A stretch of DNA of 64,000 nt from Diphasiastrum complanatum (taxonomy: Eukaryota; Streptophyta; Lycopodiopsida; Lycopodiales; Lycopodiaceae), in assembly GCA_029204225.1 (NCBI GenBank), contig CM055092.1, positions 64,715,190 to 64,779,189 on the forward strand, written 5' to 3'. A model generated the notes under the pieces. It had not been told where the DNA came from. It saw only the letters and a program-made list of their open reading frames with translations, and did not search any database. The translations under genes were made by a program, and so were the position numbers. Shown here one piece after another: positions 1 through 9,959 of this stretch (position 1 is its first letter; each line of letters opens with the position of its first letter).

Positions 1-419
1 TGAGAAAGAACATCATATTGTGGCATGCCAGTCAATTAGCATGATTCATGAATTTCTATTGACCTTAGATAGAGTCTAATATGAGACTGAATAAGGTCCT
101 GTGGAGAATTATGCCTTGGAGCTCAATAAGCCACCTCCAAGAGTTAGTTGAATGATGCAATTGGTCAATATGGATTTTCATTATCTTGTTCCTCTGTCAG
201 GCTTCATTACATATTTGGCAACATGTCCTGGAATTTAGCTTACAAAGCTGTAATTAAGTAGGATTAGATCACACGTTTTACACGTTGATTGATGCTTAAG
301 TGTTTTGGATATGCTCTTCCATTAATAAACATATGTAGGATCTGATCTCTCCTCTACTGATACATTTGATGTAGCTGGGTGACAATGAAAATCAGTGATT
401 TTGATTGATTTTTATGTAG

Positions 420-1517
420 TATGTTGAGGTATCAAGCCCAGATGGAAAGGTTTGGCGATTTGCAGCTGGAACAAAAGCTGGATTTGCTGTAAGTAGGATC
501 AAACGTAAATTGCCAGAGTTATCAAGAGATATTCTGTGCATAGAAGCAGTTAAAGAAGGGGAAGAACCAGTTGAATTTGGTCCAGATGCTGAGCTTGTAC
601 ATTATGGTGAAAACTGGAAGCTTCAAATTTTGCAAGGTCAGTGGCTGGGCAATTTTATCTGATTATTTGCTTGCTTAAACCTGATTGTTGGAGAGGAAAC
701 CATACATGCAATTTCTTGAATGCAACCAGCCAAATTTTGTGATCTTATGCTAAGTGACATTTTTAAATTTGCATGCAAGAGTTGAACATTGATACACCAG
801 GACACAAGTACCTCTTACACTTGTTCCATTGAATGAAATAGGAATAAAATACAAGTTGGACTATCTCACATCTTTGCTATAGCTCCTTAATGAATGTCAA
901 CTAGCTAGTGTGGGGTGTTTACACCCTTGCTCTTATTTTTACCCTTAGCTCCTTTTAGGTATCGAGGTCAGTGGTGGGGCCATTGACCTACAAGTAGGTG
1001 CACCAGCCTACTGACCTACTCAGGCAAGTCACCATTGTTTACAACACTCACAGATTTGTTACTTAAGTGAAAGATGTGGGTCACAACCTGAAGCCAGTAG
1101 GCACATACTTACCATCTAGGACTGATTTAGCCTGACCCAATTGACAATTTATGTTGAATATGTAGATTTACAAATCTAGCTATTTGGCTTACGGCCTCTC
1201 GAGATTGTTACTAACACCTCTTTAGACATGCTAAGCAAGAGAAAAGGAAGGAATGAGAGAAAGAAATGCTTGCTAATGGAAGCTGGTTTTCCTAAAAGCT
1301 TCCACCATCCCTAGGCTTGCTTAATCTCCTTCTTGGGCTCCTTGGAAGTGCAAAACCTACTCCTAAGATCCAAAGCATGCTAAGATAAGAAGAGCAAAAG
1401 CACAAACATTCCAATAACACCGAAAGCTTACTCTAAAAACAAAGAAAATTACTACATGTTGTCATCGGAAATAACAATGAAATATACAAGCTCACTAACA
1501 TTGAGGGATCGATCAAG

Positions 1518-1567
<50 letters not shown>

Positions 1568-4314
1568 GCACTAACGGAGGAGGGAAACTCAACCTCTCCA
1601 ATTAACAAATGAAGCTTAAAGGAATTGACCCTTTTCTAGTTGGGTCAAAAAGAGCATATTTGGCAAAACACTATTAGCCAACTTCTAACCTTATGAAGTC
1701 TAAGATCACTTGATTTTAAATATTTTGAAAGTAACTTGACTTTTACGAAGCACTAAGCCATGCCACTTGTTTCCTATTGTGCTTCAAGGCACATTTCTTA
1801 ATCAACAAACTACCTAATAGCTCTACCGCACTTCACATATCACAATTCTTGGCACTTTAGTGCAATTACAAATATGCAATGTTTAACATATTTATATACA
1901 TAACTTCCATAATTAAGATTGTTTGAGCCCTTATTGTTTATTTCAAAATTGCATGGGCTAGGCGGTTGGATTATTCTATTGAGACTGGAAATGTCCAAAA
2001 TGCGCCAAAATTCCAAAAACCACAATCTTTGCATCTTTTGTTTGATCACTATAAACGCTTCTTTGGGATTCTTTCAAAATGGCAACAATAGAACTCTTAT
2101 TTTGTAAGAATGCTACAGGCTCAAAAATTATAGCTTTTGCACAATCCATGATAGTGTGATTCTTGCGATTCACCATACCAGTCTATTGTGGAGTGTGTGC
2201 TTGTGTTATTTGATGCTTGATCCTCCTATGTTCCTTACAAAACTCATCAAATTCCATTGACTTGTATGTATCCTTTGATTTGAAGTCTATATATAGCCCA
2301 AAAAATGGCTCAGTTTGACTATCAGACAAGCAAGTCATGGCTAAACAAAGATTTAGTTCTGTTTTTTCACTTTGAAGAAAACTTAATCTCAAATGACTTG
2401 CATCAATCGGGTCCCTTTAAAAAGTTTCCAAATGAAATCTTTTGATGGAAAAATCAACTTTATGTGAAAAAATCAGATCTAAATGACATAATTATGCCCT
2501 TTGATCTTTGGCAAATTTGGAGAGCACATCTAGCTTCATTAGCAATGTAGAAATCATGCATCAACTAACATAGAAGATGAAAACTCAATAAGAACTTGTC
2601 ATATAGATATGATATTCTACTGTCCATGTCCGTACAAAAGCAGTACAACAACAGTGTTCACACGTGTGAATTCATATACATAAGAAAAATAACATTCTAC
2701 ACACAAAAATTCACTATATCAACACCAAGGTGCAAAATTGGTTGTAGCTAATTAATGAATTTACGTAAAATAGAACCTACACTTCCAACCCCCTTAATGG
2801 GTTCTATGTACTCAACTACTTTTAACCTGTCTTTGAATTTCATGAACTTTCCTCTTGTAAGTCCTTTTGTGATATCTCCGGTACTTGTTGAGTCATAACA
2901 CAAAATTGTAGCTTGCTCTTGATTCTCGTGGCTTTGTATCATCTCATTGATGAATTGTTAATTGATCTCTATGTGCTTTGTCCTTGTATGAAAGACTTGA
3001 TTGTTGATGTCTTTTGGTTGTGACAATGGATGATCGTCATCGTAGGAGCAATTTGCTAATCTGCAAGTCATCAAGTAGGCCTCATAGCCATATAGCCTCA
3101 CAAGTAGCTTGTGTTGTGGCCCTGCACTCGGCTTCAATAGCTTTTTGCTACTCCATGCCACCGCACTGGATCCCAAATGAAAGTTCTATCCAATAGTGGA
3201 TTTTTGATCTTCTTTATCACCATCCCAACTTGCATCTCTAAACCTTTCAACTTGAATTTCCCTCAGTCATTGACACTCACTCCATAGTTTGTTGTGCTCT
3301 TACTACGTTTCAAGATCCTCTTCAATGTGATTTTTTTTGTTTCTCATAGATTAGCTTACCACATCAAATTCTGGATGCGGTAGTTAAATTAACGAGGGGA
3401 CTACTATATTGAGGATTTTCAGTTCACTAAACTTATTGAAGGCTATACATACTACCTTTATCTCCTCCGTAGTGGACATTAGAAATACCTGCGTTGAAGA
3501 GTTGAGAAACTATTACAGGGTGACAATTATTAGGTCATGTGCTTCATGCTGCAATTTTATAGAAGATTTTTATTATGCAACTTTAGGGAATCAGAGATGT
3601 GTGCGTTGGTTTGAGCATATATCACCATAGCCAAGTCAGAAGGCTGCTATTATGGACTTTTTGTGTATCCACAGGCTTGTTTTCTCATTGCTTGTTGTTT
3701 GTTGTTTATCATCTATGAGAGCTATCGATGACTAGAATAGCACATAACATCATATATGTGTGCACCTATACTAAAAATCGTTTTCTTGCTATATTTCTAG
3801 AACAAGATTACCTTTCAGGAAAAGTTGTGCACCAAGAAAAGCTTGGAGCTGGTTTTAATCGAGAAAAAGTTGGTGCTGGTTTACATCTTGTGAAGGTGGG
3901 AACTGGGCCAAACCAAGAACGAGTGGGTGCTGACTATAAAGCTGGGGCAGATCTTCAAGGCCAGCTTTGTGAAATCAAGGTAATTGATAGGAACCACTAG
4001 AAAGAAATTTTTGGAAATGAGTGATGTTCTTCCTGGAGCATTCTTATAGCATCTTAACATTTTTCTGATGTTTTCAGGATGTCGTAGGGAGAAACATGAT
4101 TGCTTTCCTGGAGTATTCCTAAGTCATCATATATAAATTTTTTTGATGTTCTCAGGATGTAGTGGCGGAGTTTTATCCTGGAGGAAAGCTACCAAAGGGA
4201 TCCAAACAAGAATTTTCTTGTGAGTACATTGGAAGGGTGGTATTGTCTCTTGGCTTGATGGTTCTTTTTGCAGCTACATTGCAATATGTACTAAAAAGCT
4301 TGCCAAGCTTCTGA
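420..4314 (+). CDS. Unrecognised host gene, 3' part (three exons), C-terminal membrane segment
   Basis: Three exons join in phase: 420-636, 3801-3979 and 4156-4314 (stop 4312-4314), giving 184 codons in the window; the 5' end lies upstream. Splice sites are GT-AG: acceptor tag before 420, donor after 636 in phase 1, acceptor tag before 3801, donor after 3979 in phase 0, acceptor ctcag before 4156. The first exon encodes a soluble part starting YVEVSSPDGKVWRFAAGTKA. The second has internally similar Gly-Ala/Val phrases (KLGAGFN, KVGAGLH, KVGTGP, RVGADY). The last ends in a hydrophobic stretch (VVLSLGLMVLFAATLQYVL) followed by KSLPSF, so a single C-terminal membrane anchor is likely. I do not recognise the family. 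Open phase and absence of stops argue for a real host gene. The intron between 637 and 3800 carries a microsatellite and decayed copia sequence. Confidence 0.6.
1520..1564. repeat. (CT)n microsatellite
   Basis: Uninterrupted TC/CT dinucleotide run inside the long intron of the first gene. Confidence 0.95.
1976..2330 (-). pseudogene. Ty1/copia integrase remnant
   Basis: Minus-strand translation shows the core integrase signature: FDEFCKEHRRIKHQITQAHT, then PQ, a degenerate GMVNRKNHTIMDCAKA (the usual Q-N-G-V-x-E-R-x-N-R motif) and later KDAKIVVFG, the usual K..LRVFG stretch. Sequence between the last two blocks is shortened, so there is an internal deletion. The fragment lies downstream of an RNase H fragment on the same strand, the reverse of the order inside one copia element, so the two pieces are rearranged or come from different insertions. 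Confidence 0.75.
2745..3345 (-). pseudogene. Ty1/copia RT-end and RNase H remnant
   Basis: Reading the minus strand from 3345: LKRILKRSKSTTNYG (usual AKRILRYVKGT.NYG), a degraded D-W-A-G-D region, GSSAVAWSSKKL (usual AVSWSSKKQ), then VFHTRTKHIEI and, in a second frame, DITKGLTRGKFMKFKDRL (usual ADIFTKPL...). Several stops and frame changes. No LTR or target duplication found. Confidence 0.8.
4079..4155 (+). repeat. Tandemly duplicated intron end / decoy splice acceptor
   Basis: The last intron of the preceding gene contains two similar acceptor contexts: ttttcag|gatgtcgta (exon-like start at 4079) and ttctcag|gatgtagtg (4156). Each is preceded by a similar stretch (TCCTGGAG.ATTC.TA...). Use of the first acceptor would read 14 codons and stop (TAA near 4121), so the second is taken as the real one. 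Confidence 0.5.
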
Positions 4315-5480
4315 AAATTGAAGCAGCAGCAGATATGCTCTTTACCCAGTTGAGTGTTGCAATGTAATGAGACTTTGAATGCCACACTGTTTGCCATTGA
4401 CTATTTTTTTACATCAAGTTTTTCTCTACGTTTATCTTCAAGGACCTCTTGCTTTCCATTCTTCTAAAGCTCTTATTTAGCTCATTTTTTCATATTAAAT
4501 GTCTTATAAGCGTGTAGGTCAAACGGATGAATTTACCTCCTTAATAGGATGCCAGTAACTTGATAAAAACTTTAAGCACTTCCCCAAGCTCCGGAAAACT
4601 GGCTTTCAAGTTGCAACATAAATCAGCTCTTGAGTTGAATTGCTTGCCTTTTGTACTGAATTTAAATGCCTGAGTGATAGGCTTTCAGCCAAATGATTTT
4701 TTTCATTGATAGCAACTTCGATCTTACTTTGGTTGTGGTTATGGTTGAGGCTGCTTGCAGGAGCATGGTTTTAGGGGTTGAGGGCCAACTCAGGCCCATT
4801 GATGGCCAGTAGGCCAAACTAGAAGTGGAGGTAAAACTAGGCCCTTTCATGCAAAGTTGCAGTTCATGCAAAGTAGTGGTTAGTGGTGGCGGTGCACATT
4901 TCGGTCACTAAAAGCTGGTTAGAGTGCTCTTTAGTCGGATACTGGGCAGAATACAGTAGGGTGTATTGAAGAGATGGAGGTCTAGCTATGTCTTCCCTGA
5001 CACTATGGAGGATTGTGTGCAATTGTTGTTAGGATGTGCAACTCTTGGATGATTTGAATCTTGAAGGGGAATTATGACTGTTGAATTTCAAGATCTGGCT
5101 TCTAATCCCTGATATGAATCCTCTGTTCATACCGAATTTGTTGTATATTTTTAGTTAAATGGTTTCAATCCATCACATTTACAAAAATCATGGCAAACGT
5201 CTTCAAGCGTTCCCAAATCAGAACTTATACCGGAATAATAAACCAATAGGAGTTGATTTGTTTTGCTTAAGCTAACCCATTCCTGCTTGATGCTGCTTTC
5301 CTTATCACAGAGGAATGTACTTTTTCTTCCGTGCTCTCTCTCTCTCTCTCATGTGCACATCTACACATGCGCAGGAGCCTTACCATCTGTCTTTTTTCAT
5401 ACCATAGCTTTTCCGTTGATTCACGGTCTCAATTGAACTGCATCTAACATTTGCATTGTAAAATCTCCTTGTTTCTTATG
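4315..5480. other. 3' flank of first gene, no further gene seen
   Basis: Follows the stop at 4314. A short (CT)n run lies near 5336-5350. No ORF with recognisable protein features on either strand. Confidence 0.5.
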
Positions 5481-5482
5481 CG
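5418..5482 (+). repeat. Direct repeat, partner at 6456-6523
   Basis: GGTCTCAAT.(G/A)A.CTGC.TCTAAC.TTTGCATTGTAAA is present at both places with modest divergence, each just upstream of a possible acceptor (gatcag). The stretch between them may be a duplication or insertion. Confidence 0.6.
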
Positions 5483-5485
5483 ATC

Positions 5486-5795
5486 AGTGGGTAGGGCCAT
5501 CCCAGGGCGTAGGGTCACAGCCACCTGACACACAGGCACGATGGAGTAGACACAGGGCTGGGGGTAGCCAGATGGGGGTCAGAGGAGGGGAGAGAGGCAG
5601 AGGCAGAGGCAGAGGTAGAGGTAGAGGCAGGGGGAGGGGGGGAGTCCAGAGCCAGAGGACGCAGCAGAGCCAGGGCCACACCACGGCATATGGCTCCCTC
5701 CAGTTCCGATTCATCTGCGGACCCTTGGGACCTGCAGTCAGGCACAGATTCGGATGATTTATCCTACCATGACTCTGACGAGCCTTAGTTGTATA
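5486..5795 (+). other. Purine-rich low-complexity block, possible terminal exon
   Basis: A (GGCAGA)n-like stretch at 5592-5645 gives repetitive peptides in all three plus frames (Arg-Gly, Glu-Ala, Arg-Gln), so none is compelling. One frame continues past it into an acidic Ser/Asp-rich tail (SSSDSSADPWDLQ... HDSDEP) ending at a TAG near 5788. This could be the last exon of an unseen gene, but there is no start codon and no homologue I recognise. Confidence 0.2.
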
Positions 5796-5957
5796 GTTTT
5801 CATTACGTTCATGGAACATCATTGTACCCCTTTTTGGTGCCATGTGGCCCTATATTATATATTATGATGATCCTATTCACAGCATTGTCGTGATTCAGTA
5901 TTGTTCTTTGTGGTTTTAGTTCAGTAACTTCGGTTTTATGGTTTATGATTTATGGTT

Positions 5958-5959
<2 letters not shown>

Positions 5960-5997
<38 letters not shown>
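5960..5997. repeat. (GA)n microsatellite
   Basis: Uninterrupted GA run. Confidence 0.95.
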
Positions 5998-6000
<3 letters not shown>

Positions 6001-6570
6001 GTATGGTTGTTTTGTCAAAAATTGTTTCATTTAAGGCTAAAGTTCAGAATGATTTAGCTGGGTTTTTGTTCAGCATGGTTTTAGTTCCGTTTGTTGTGAT
6101 TAGAGAGAGAGATAGAGAGAGGGAGAATTAGAGAAAGGGAGATTCCTGCTATGTTCATTGGGAAAGCCCCAATGTGTTCTCTTTTTTTTTTATGTGGGAT
6201 GCAGCTATATCGTAAACCTAGGAATTAATACACCTAAAAGGGACCATCCTGCACCAAAACAGTCGGCAAACTACACAGTCAGAATCCTCTCGATAAGAGC
6301 TTTCATCTGATACCCATATTGCCTAAAAAAATTTCAAAAAAAAAAAATCGATTCTACACGATTATGGGAAAATCCTGAATCGCGATTCTGATCGCGATTC
6401 AGAATCGTGCTGCATCTATGCACCATACACGTTTACTCAAAAAAAGAAAACTCTATTCATTCAAGGTCTCAATCAAGCTGCCTCTAACTTTTGCATTGTA
6501 AAGTATCCTTATCTCTCATGCTATTGGCACATACATTCATTTAACAATAATTTGGATCAGCTGTCTTCTG

Positions 6571-7101
6571 ATGAGGAGCTTCTTTGCAGCATCTGAGAGG
6601 CGTAAAAGATCTAGGAACTGGAATCTACATGAAGTATTGTTGTTGGTGCAAGCAAAAAAAGATGAATGGGAAAGATATGAAAATCCTTCTGATCGAAGCA
6701 AGTACGAGACTGCAGCAGAAAAATGGGTACGAGTAGCAGAGTGTCTTCAAGCTAAGGGAATACTGGATAGAGATGTGGATCAATGTCGAGGCAAATGGGA
6801 CAATCTGCTCTCAGATTTCAAGACAATCAAGGATTGGCACAGGAAGGTGGAGAACCCACCTTATGCATCCCTTTCTCGGGATGAAAAAAGGCAACAGAAG
6901 CTACCATCTCTGTTTGATTCTCAAGTTATGGATCTACTAGATAGTTTCTATGGAAGAAGGCAAGGTGTTTGCCATCTTTTCAGTATGGACCATTCTGCAT
7001 GTCAGAGCCACGATAGAGATGATGTTACAGATGAAGCTGACCACTGTGAAGGTGATGGAGAAGATGCCTTTAATAGTCAGAAAAAAAGAAGAAGATATTA
7101 G
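6571..7101 (+). CDS. Trihelix (Myb/SANT-like) DNA-binding protein, ASR3-like
   Basis: 176 codons from ATG 6571. The N-terminal half is a trihelix domain: RSRNWNLHEVLLLVQAKKDE (helix 1 with conserved Trp), a second helix with EKWVRVAECLQ, then DQCRGKWDNLLSDFKTIKDW and RQQKLPSLFDSQVMDLLD. The V/DQCR.KW.NL..DFK.IK.W and KLP..FD..V.D.LD pattern is typical of plant ASR3-type trihelix repressors (family knowledge). The C-terminus is acidic (DEADHCEGDGEDAF) and ends KKRRRY, a possible nuclear signal. About half the usual length of full family members. The frame stays open upstream of the ATG and an acceptor-like tttggatcag sits at 6551-6560, so this may be the terminal exon of a longer gene rather than a single-exon gene. 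Confidence 0.75.
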   Translation: MRSFFAASERRKRSRNWNLHEVLLLVQAKKDEWERYENPSDRSKYETAAEKWVRVAECLQAKGILDRDVDQCRGKWDNLLSDFKTIKDWHRKVENPPYASLSRDEKRQQKLPSLFDSQVMDLLDSFYGRRQGVCHLFSMDHSACQSHDRDDVTDEADHCEGDGEDAFNSQKKRRRY

Positions 7102-7743
7102 TTTGTATAAATACAATAAGCTTTTTACTCAACAGTTATACGTTCATGATTGCTCAAGTAAAGTACAGAGGACATTCCTCACAAACATGAAAGGTACAGG
7201 CCTTCAGAGAATTTCTGACCAACTGTACATAATTATAACTTTCTATGTAGCAACCTAAATTTTTGTAGAGATAGGAACAGTGAGGTAGTTGTATATTTTA
7301 AAGGATTGGATTGCGCTCAAGTTTTAAGAATCTTTTTGTGGATTTGTGTAAATGAGTCTAAAATTTTAAGTGCCATTACAGCAAAGCATGGCAATCATGA
7401 TGTGATGATCGAAGGGTATGCAATGTCTCTTCAGATCTGATATCTATTATTATGGTCATCCAAGTAAGTACAATGTTGGTGTTTGTTTGATAGTTTTGTT
7501 ATGTTTGTACTGAGTATGCTTTGTCTACTCTCACCTAGTAGTTGATCTCAAGAGGAGCATTGAGCATCTGATTGAGGAAAAGATGCTTTTGCATTGGTCC
7601 TCAGAAATCACAATCTCACTTTTCAGCCAATGAGTTATGACACATGCCTTATTGTTGATTGATAACATTGTATGTCTAGGACGAGCCAAGAGGTCGACAT
7701 ATTTTTGCAGGTAATAACAATCTTTGCTTATCATTCATGAATT
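7102..7743. other. 3' flank of the trihelix ORF, nothing recognised
   Basis: AT-rich, no coding signature on either strand, no clear repeat. Confidence 0.4.
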
Positions 7744-9660
7744 TTATGTTGTGCACGGGATAAAATTTGATTGACTAGAGTATGTATTAGGAAGAGAAAG
7801 AATGGTGCTACAAGAAATTTGACTCATTAAATTTTCTTTATTGGAAAGGTAGAATCTGTCAAGTTTGGCAAAAGTGTGAAAAGGTGAGGGACATCCCTGG
7901 TTCCAAGTGTGAAGGGAGGGGGAGTTGTAAAGGGAAGGAGCATCAGAGCAATTAAAATCATCCACCATAGAGTCCCAGGCTGGCCTTTCAGCAAAGGTGA
8001 TGGGGTCGGGACCATCAAGAGGATGAAGATACATATAAAAATCACTCGAAAGAACAAAGGGTAGGGTATTATGGGGGGAGAGATCATTCCAAAGGTCTAT
8101 ACAAGAAAGGGAGGAGTTAGGAGCGTAGAGATAATAAAAATGAAGGCAAATCCACATTTAGAAATGGAACAGATTATAGCGCGTCCACCAGGGAGGGAGA
8201 AACAAGAGGCTAGTTTATAGTCTCTAGAGATGAGAGTAACCAAACCTCCACGAGTACCATTAGCAAGGGTACAGGAGTAGTTGAATTTACGAGCGAAAGA
8301 TTTGATGAGGACATCAAGCAAAAAACCACTCAGTTTGGTTTCTTGGAGGCAAATCACTAAGTTGGAGAGCCGGAGAGACATGAGATAGTTGAAAAGCAAA
8401 GAGCGGCGAATAGGGGAGTTAAGCTCTCTAACATTCCAAGAAATTGCTAAATCTTCTTTTTAGGAAACTTCTTGAAACTCAGTAGATTTAAGGGAACAAG
8501 ATGTGTTCGCACAAGAGCAAGGAGGAAGACTAAGGCAAGAGGAGCAGAAGAGAGACAAAGGATCAAAATGGATAGATTGCTCGAAATAAGCCTTGCCATA
8601 AAAAATGTTAAGCTGGGAAGGAAGAATGTAGATCAGATTCCATAAATTACAAGCTTTAACAGAGGGAAAAATTGAGATTGGAAATCATCCTCGATGCTTA
8701 GAACTTCTCCAAAGCTAGAGAGAAGACCAAAGAGAAAACATTTGAGCTTAGCTAGAGAAAAAGGGAGTGAAAGGTGAATAGGAAGGAAGATAGAGGCAGC
8801 ATTATGAGGGCTGAAACTATTACTGTATTTGAAAGTAGAAATCACAGAGTTATTGAATCTGAAAGTGGAAGCATTAAGAATCGCAAGGGCATTCTCTCTA
8901 GAGCCAAAATGGAGAAGGGAGCTTAATCCGGGGGATAATGAACTGACTAATAAAAGCTTTGATAGAGGGGGGAGTGAGCACCAAAGTAAACGACAACAGA
9001 AGAGTAAAAAAGGTAAGGGGTGGAATCAGACGGAAGAGGGAGGAGCCTTCTTGGACTGATAGGTAAGTTGTTAGGAGCACTGATAAATGGACTAGGAGAT
9101 CTTCTCGAAGGGGGAGGGGGAATAGTCATGTCCTTTTTGAAAAAGGGACGGGTTTGAGAACGGTTAGCCACGGAACATGGAAAGGTAAGTAGAAAGAACC
9201 AGATGAGAAGTGAACTAGACACCGATGTGAAAGCTACTGCAAGTAGGAAGGACGGGCCAAGAAAACAATAATAAATAAACACGTCTAGGAGAAAAGTGGA
9301 GCCACAGCTCAGCAAATGTGTTTTAAAACACTGCTCAAAGCGATAGAAAAGAGCAGAAGAAGAAAGGACAGCGGCAATCAGCAATAAGCAAATCTGTGTT
9401 AAAAAACACAGGCTGAAAAGGAATAAAAATCCAGCTCCATAAAGAACTGTAAGTGTAAAGCTAAAGAGGAAGAGCTGAGCTGGAACGAAATAGCATATTC
9501 AAAAGGAAGGAAAAGTGTAGAACAATCCACAGCCTCTTAGCAGAGAAGCCCAAAATCAAGAGAAGCTGCTAAACAGCCACTAAGAAGAAGGGATCAAGAT
9601 CCGATAATCCCCACTCCAGCAAACATCTGCGTCGATGTCCGCCATCGCCGTTATACCGCA
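7744..9660 (-). mobile_element. L1-type LINE, 5' part: ORF1 remnant and endonuclease
   Basis: Minus strand. The apurinic-type endonuclease starts near 8457 with ISWNVRELNSP, continues NLVICLQETKLSG (catalytic Glu in QETK) and TRGGLVTLISRDY, then in a second frame VLSSDFYMYLHPLDG (usual GDFN), FAERPAWDSMVDD, PSLHTWNQG and AKLDRFYLS (usual S.LDR.L.S). Upstream (8480-9130) is an ORF1-like region with FLPIHLSLPFSLAKLK ... SFGEVLSIEDDF, similar to plant LINE ORF1 DUF4283 segments. Several stops and frame changes. The element ends near 7744, just past the endonuclease; reverse transcriptase is absent here. Confidence 0.75.
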
Positions 9661-9758
9661 TTACTTGTATTTTGTAAAGCGTAAAATGTGATGACATGAA
9701 AAATGAAGGACATGATTTTAGTACAAATATTAAAATATATTTGTGATGGGCTAGCTAG

Positions 9759-9934
9759 TTTTTTTTTTTTTTTTTGGGATACAGAGAGTTACGTCACTAG
9801 TGGGTTATACACAATATATACAGCATGGCCACGCCATCTGGGCAATGCCAAAAGCGGAGCAATCTCCTTACAATGTCACTACGCAGTGGCTGAGATTCGA
9901 GCCTGTGCCATGCTGGTCGCAGTCAACCACTCTA
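9759..9934 (-). mobile_element. tRNA-derived SINE
   Basis: Minus orientation: a 17-base A tail (T run 9759-9775 on plus) closes a short element whose 5' end carries a tRNA-like pol III promoter. The B box GGCTCGAATCTC is the complement of 9892-9903 and an A-box-like AGTGGTTGACTGCGACCAG is the complement of 9913-9931. A candidate target duplication ctagtttt occurs at 9755-9762 and 9932-9939. No tRNA cloverleaf beyond the promoter half, so not a tRNA gene. Confidence 0.6.
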
Positions 9935-9959
9935 GTTTTAATAAAGTATAGTCATTGTA

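Noticed and set aside
3409-3630. Possible exon (73-codon ORF)
   Set aside because: Lies in an intron of the first gene, no domain, and including it is not needed for phase; exons 420-636 and 3801-3979 join directly.
5572-5757. RGG-box protein from the Arg-Gly run
   Set aside because: The purine-rich hexamer repeat gives repetitive peptides in every frame; no start or domain supports one of them.
9892-9931. tRNA gene
   Set aside because: Only the promoter boxes match; no acceptor stem or full cloverleaf, and an A tail follows, so it is a SINE.
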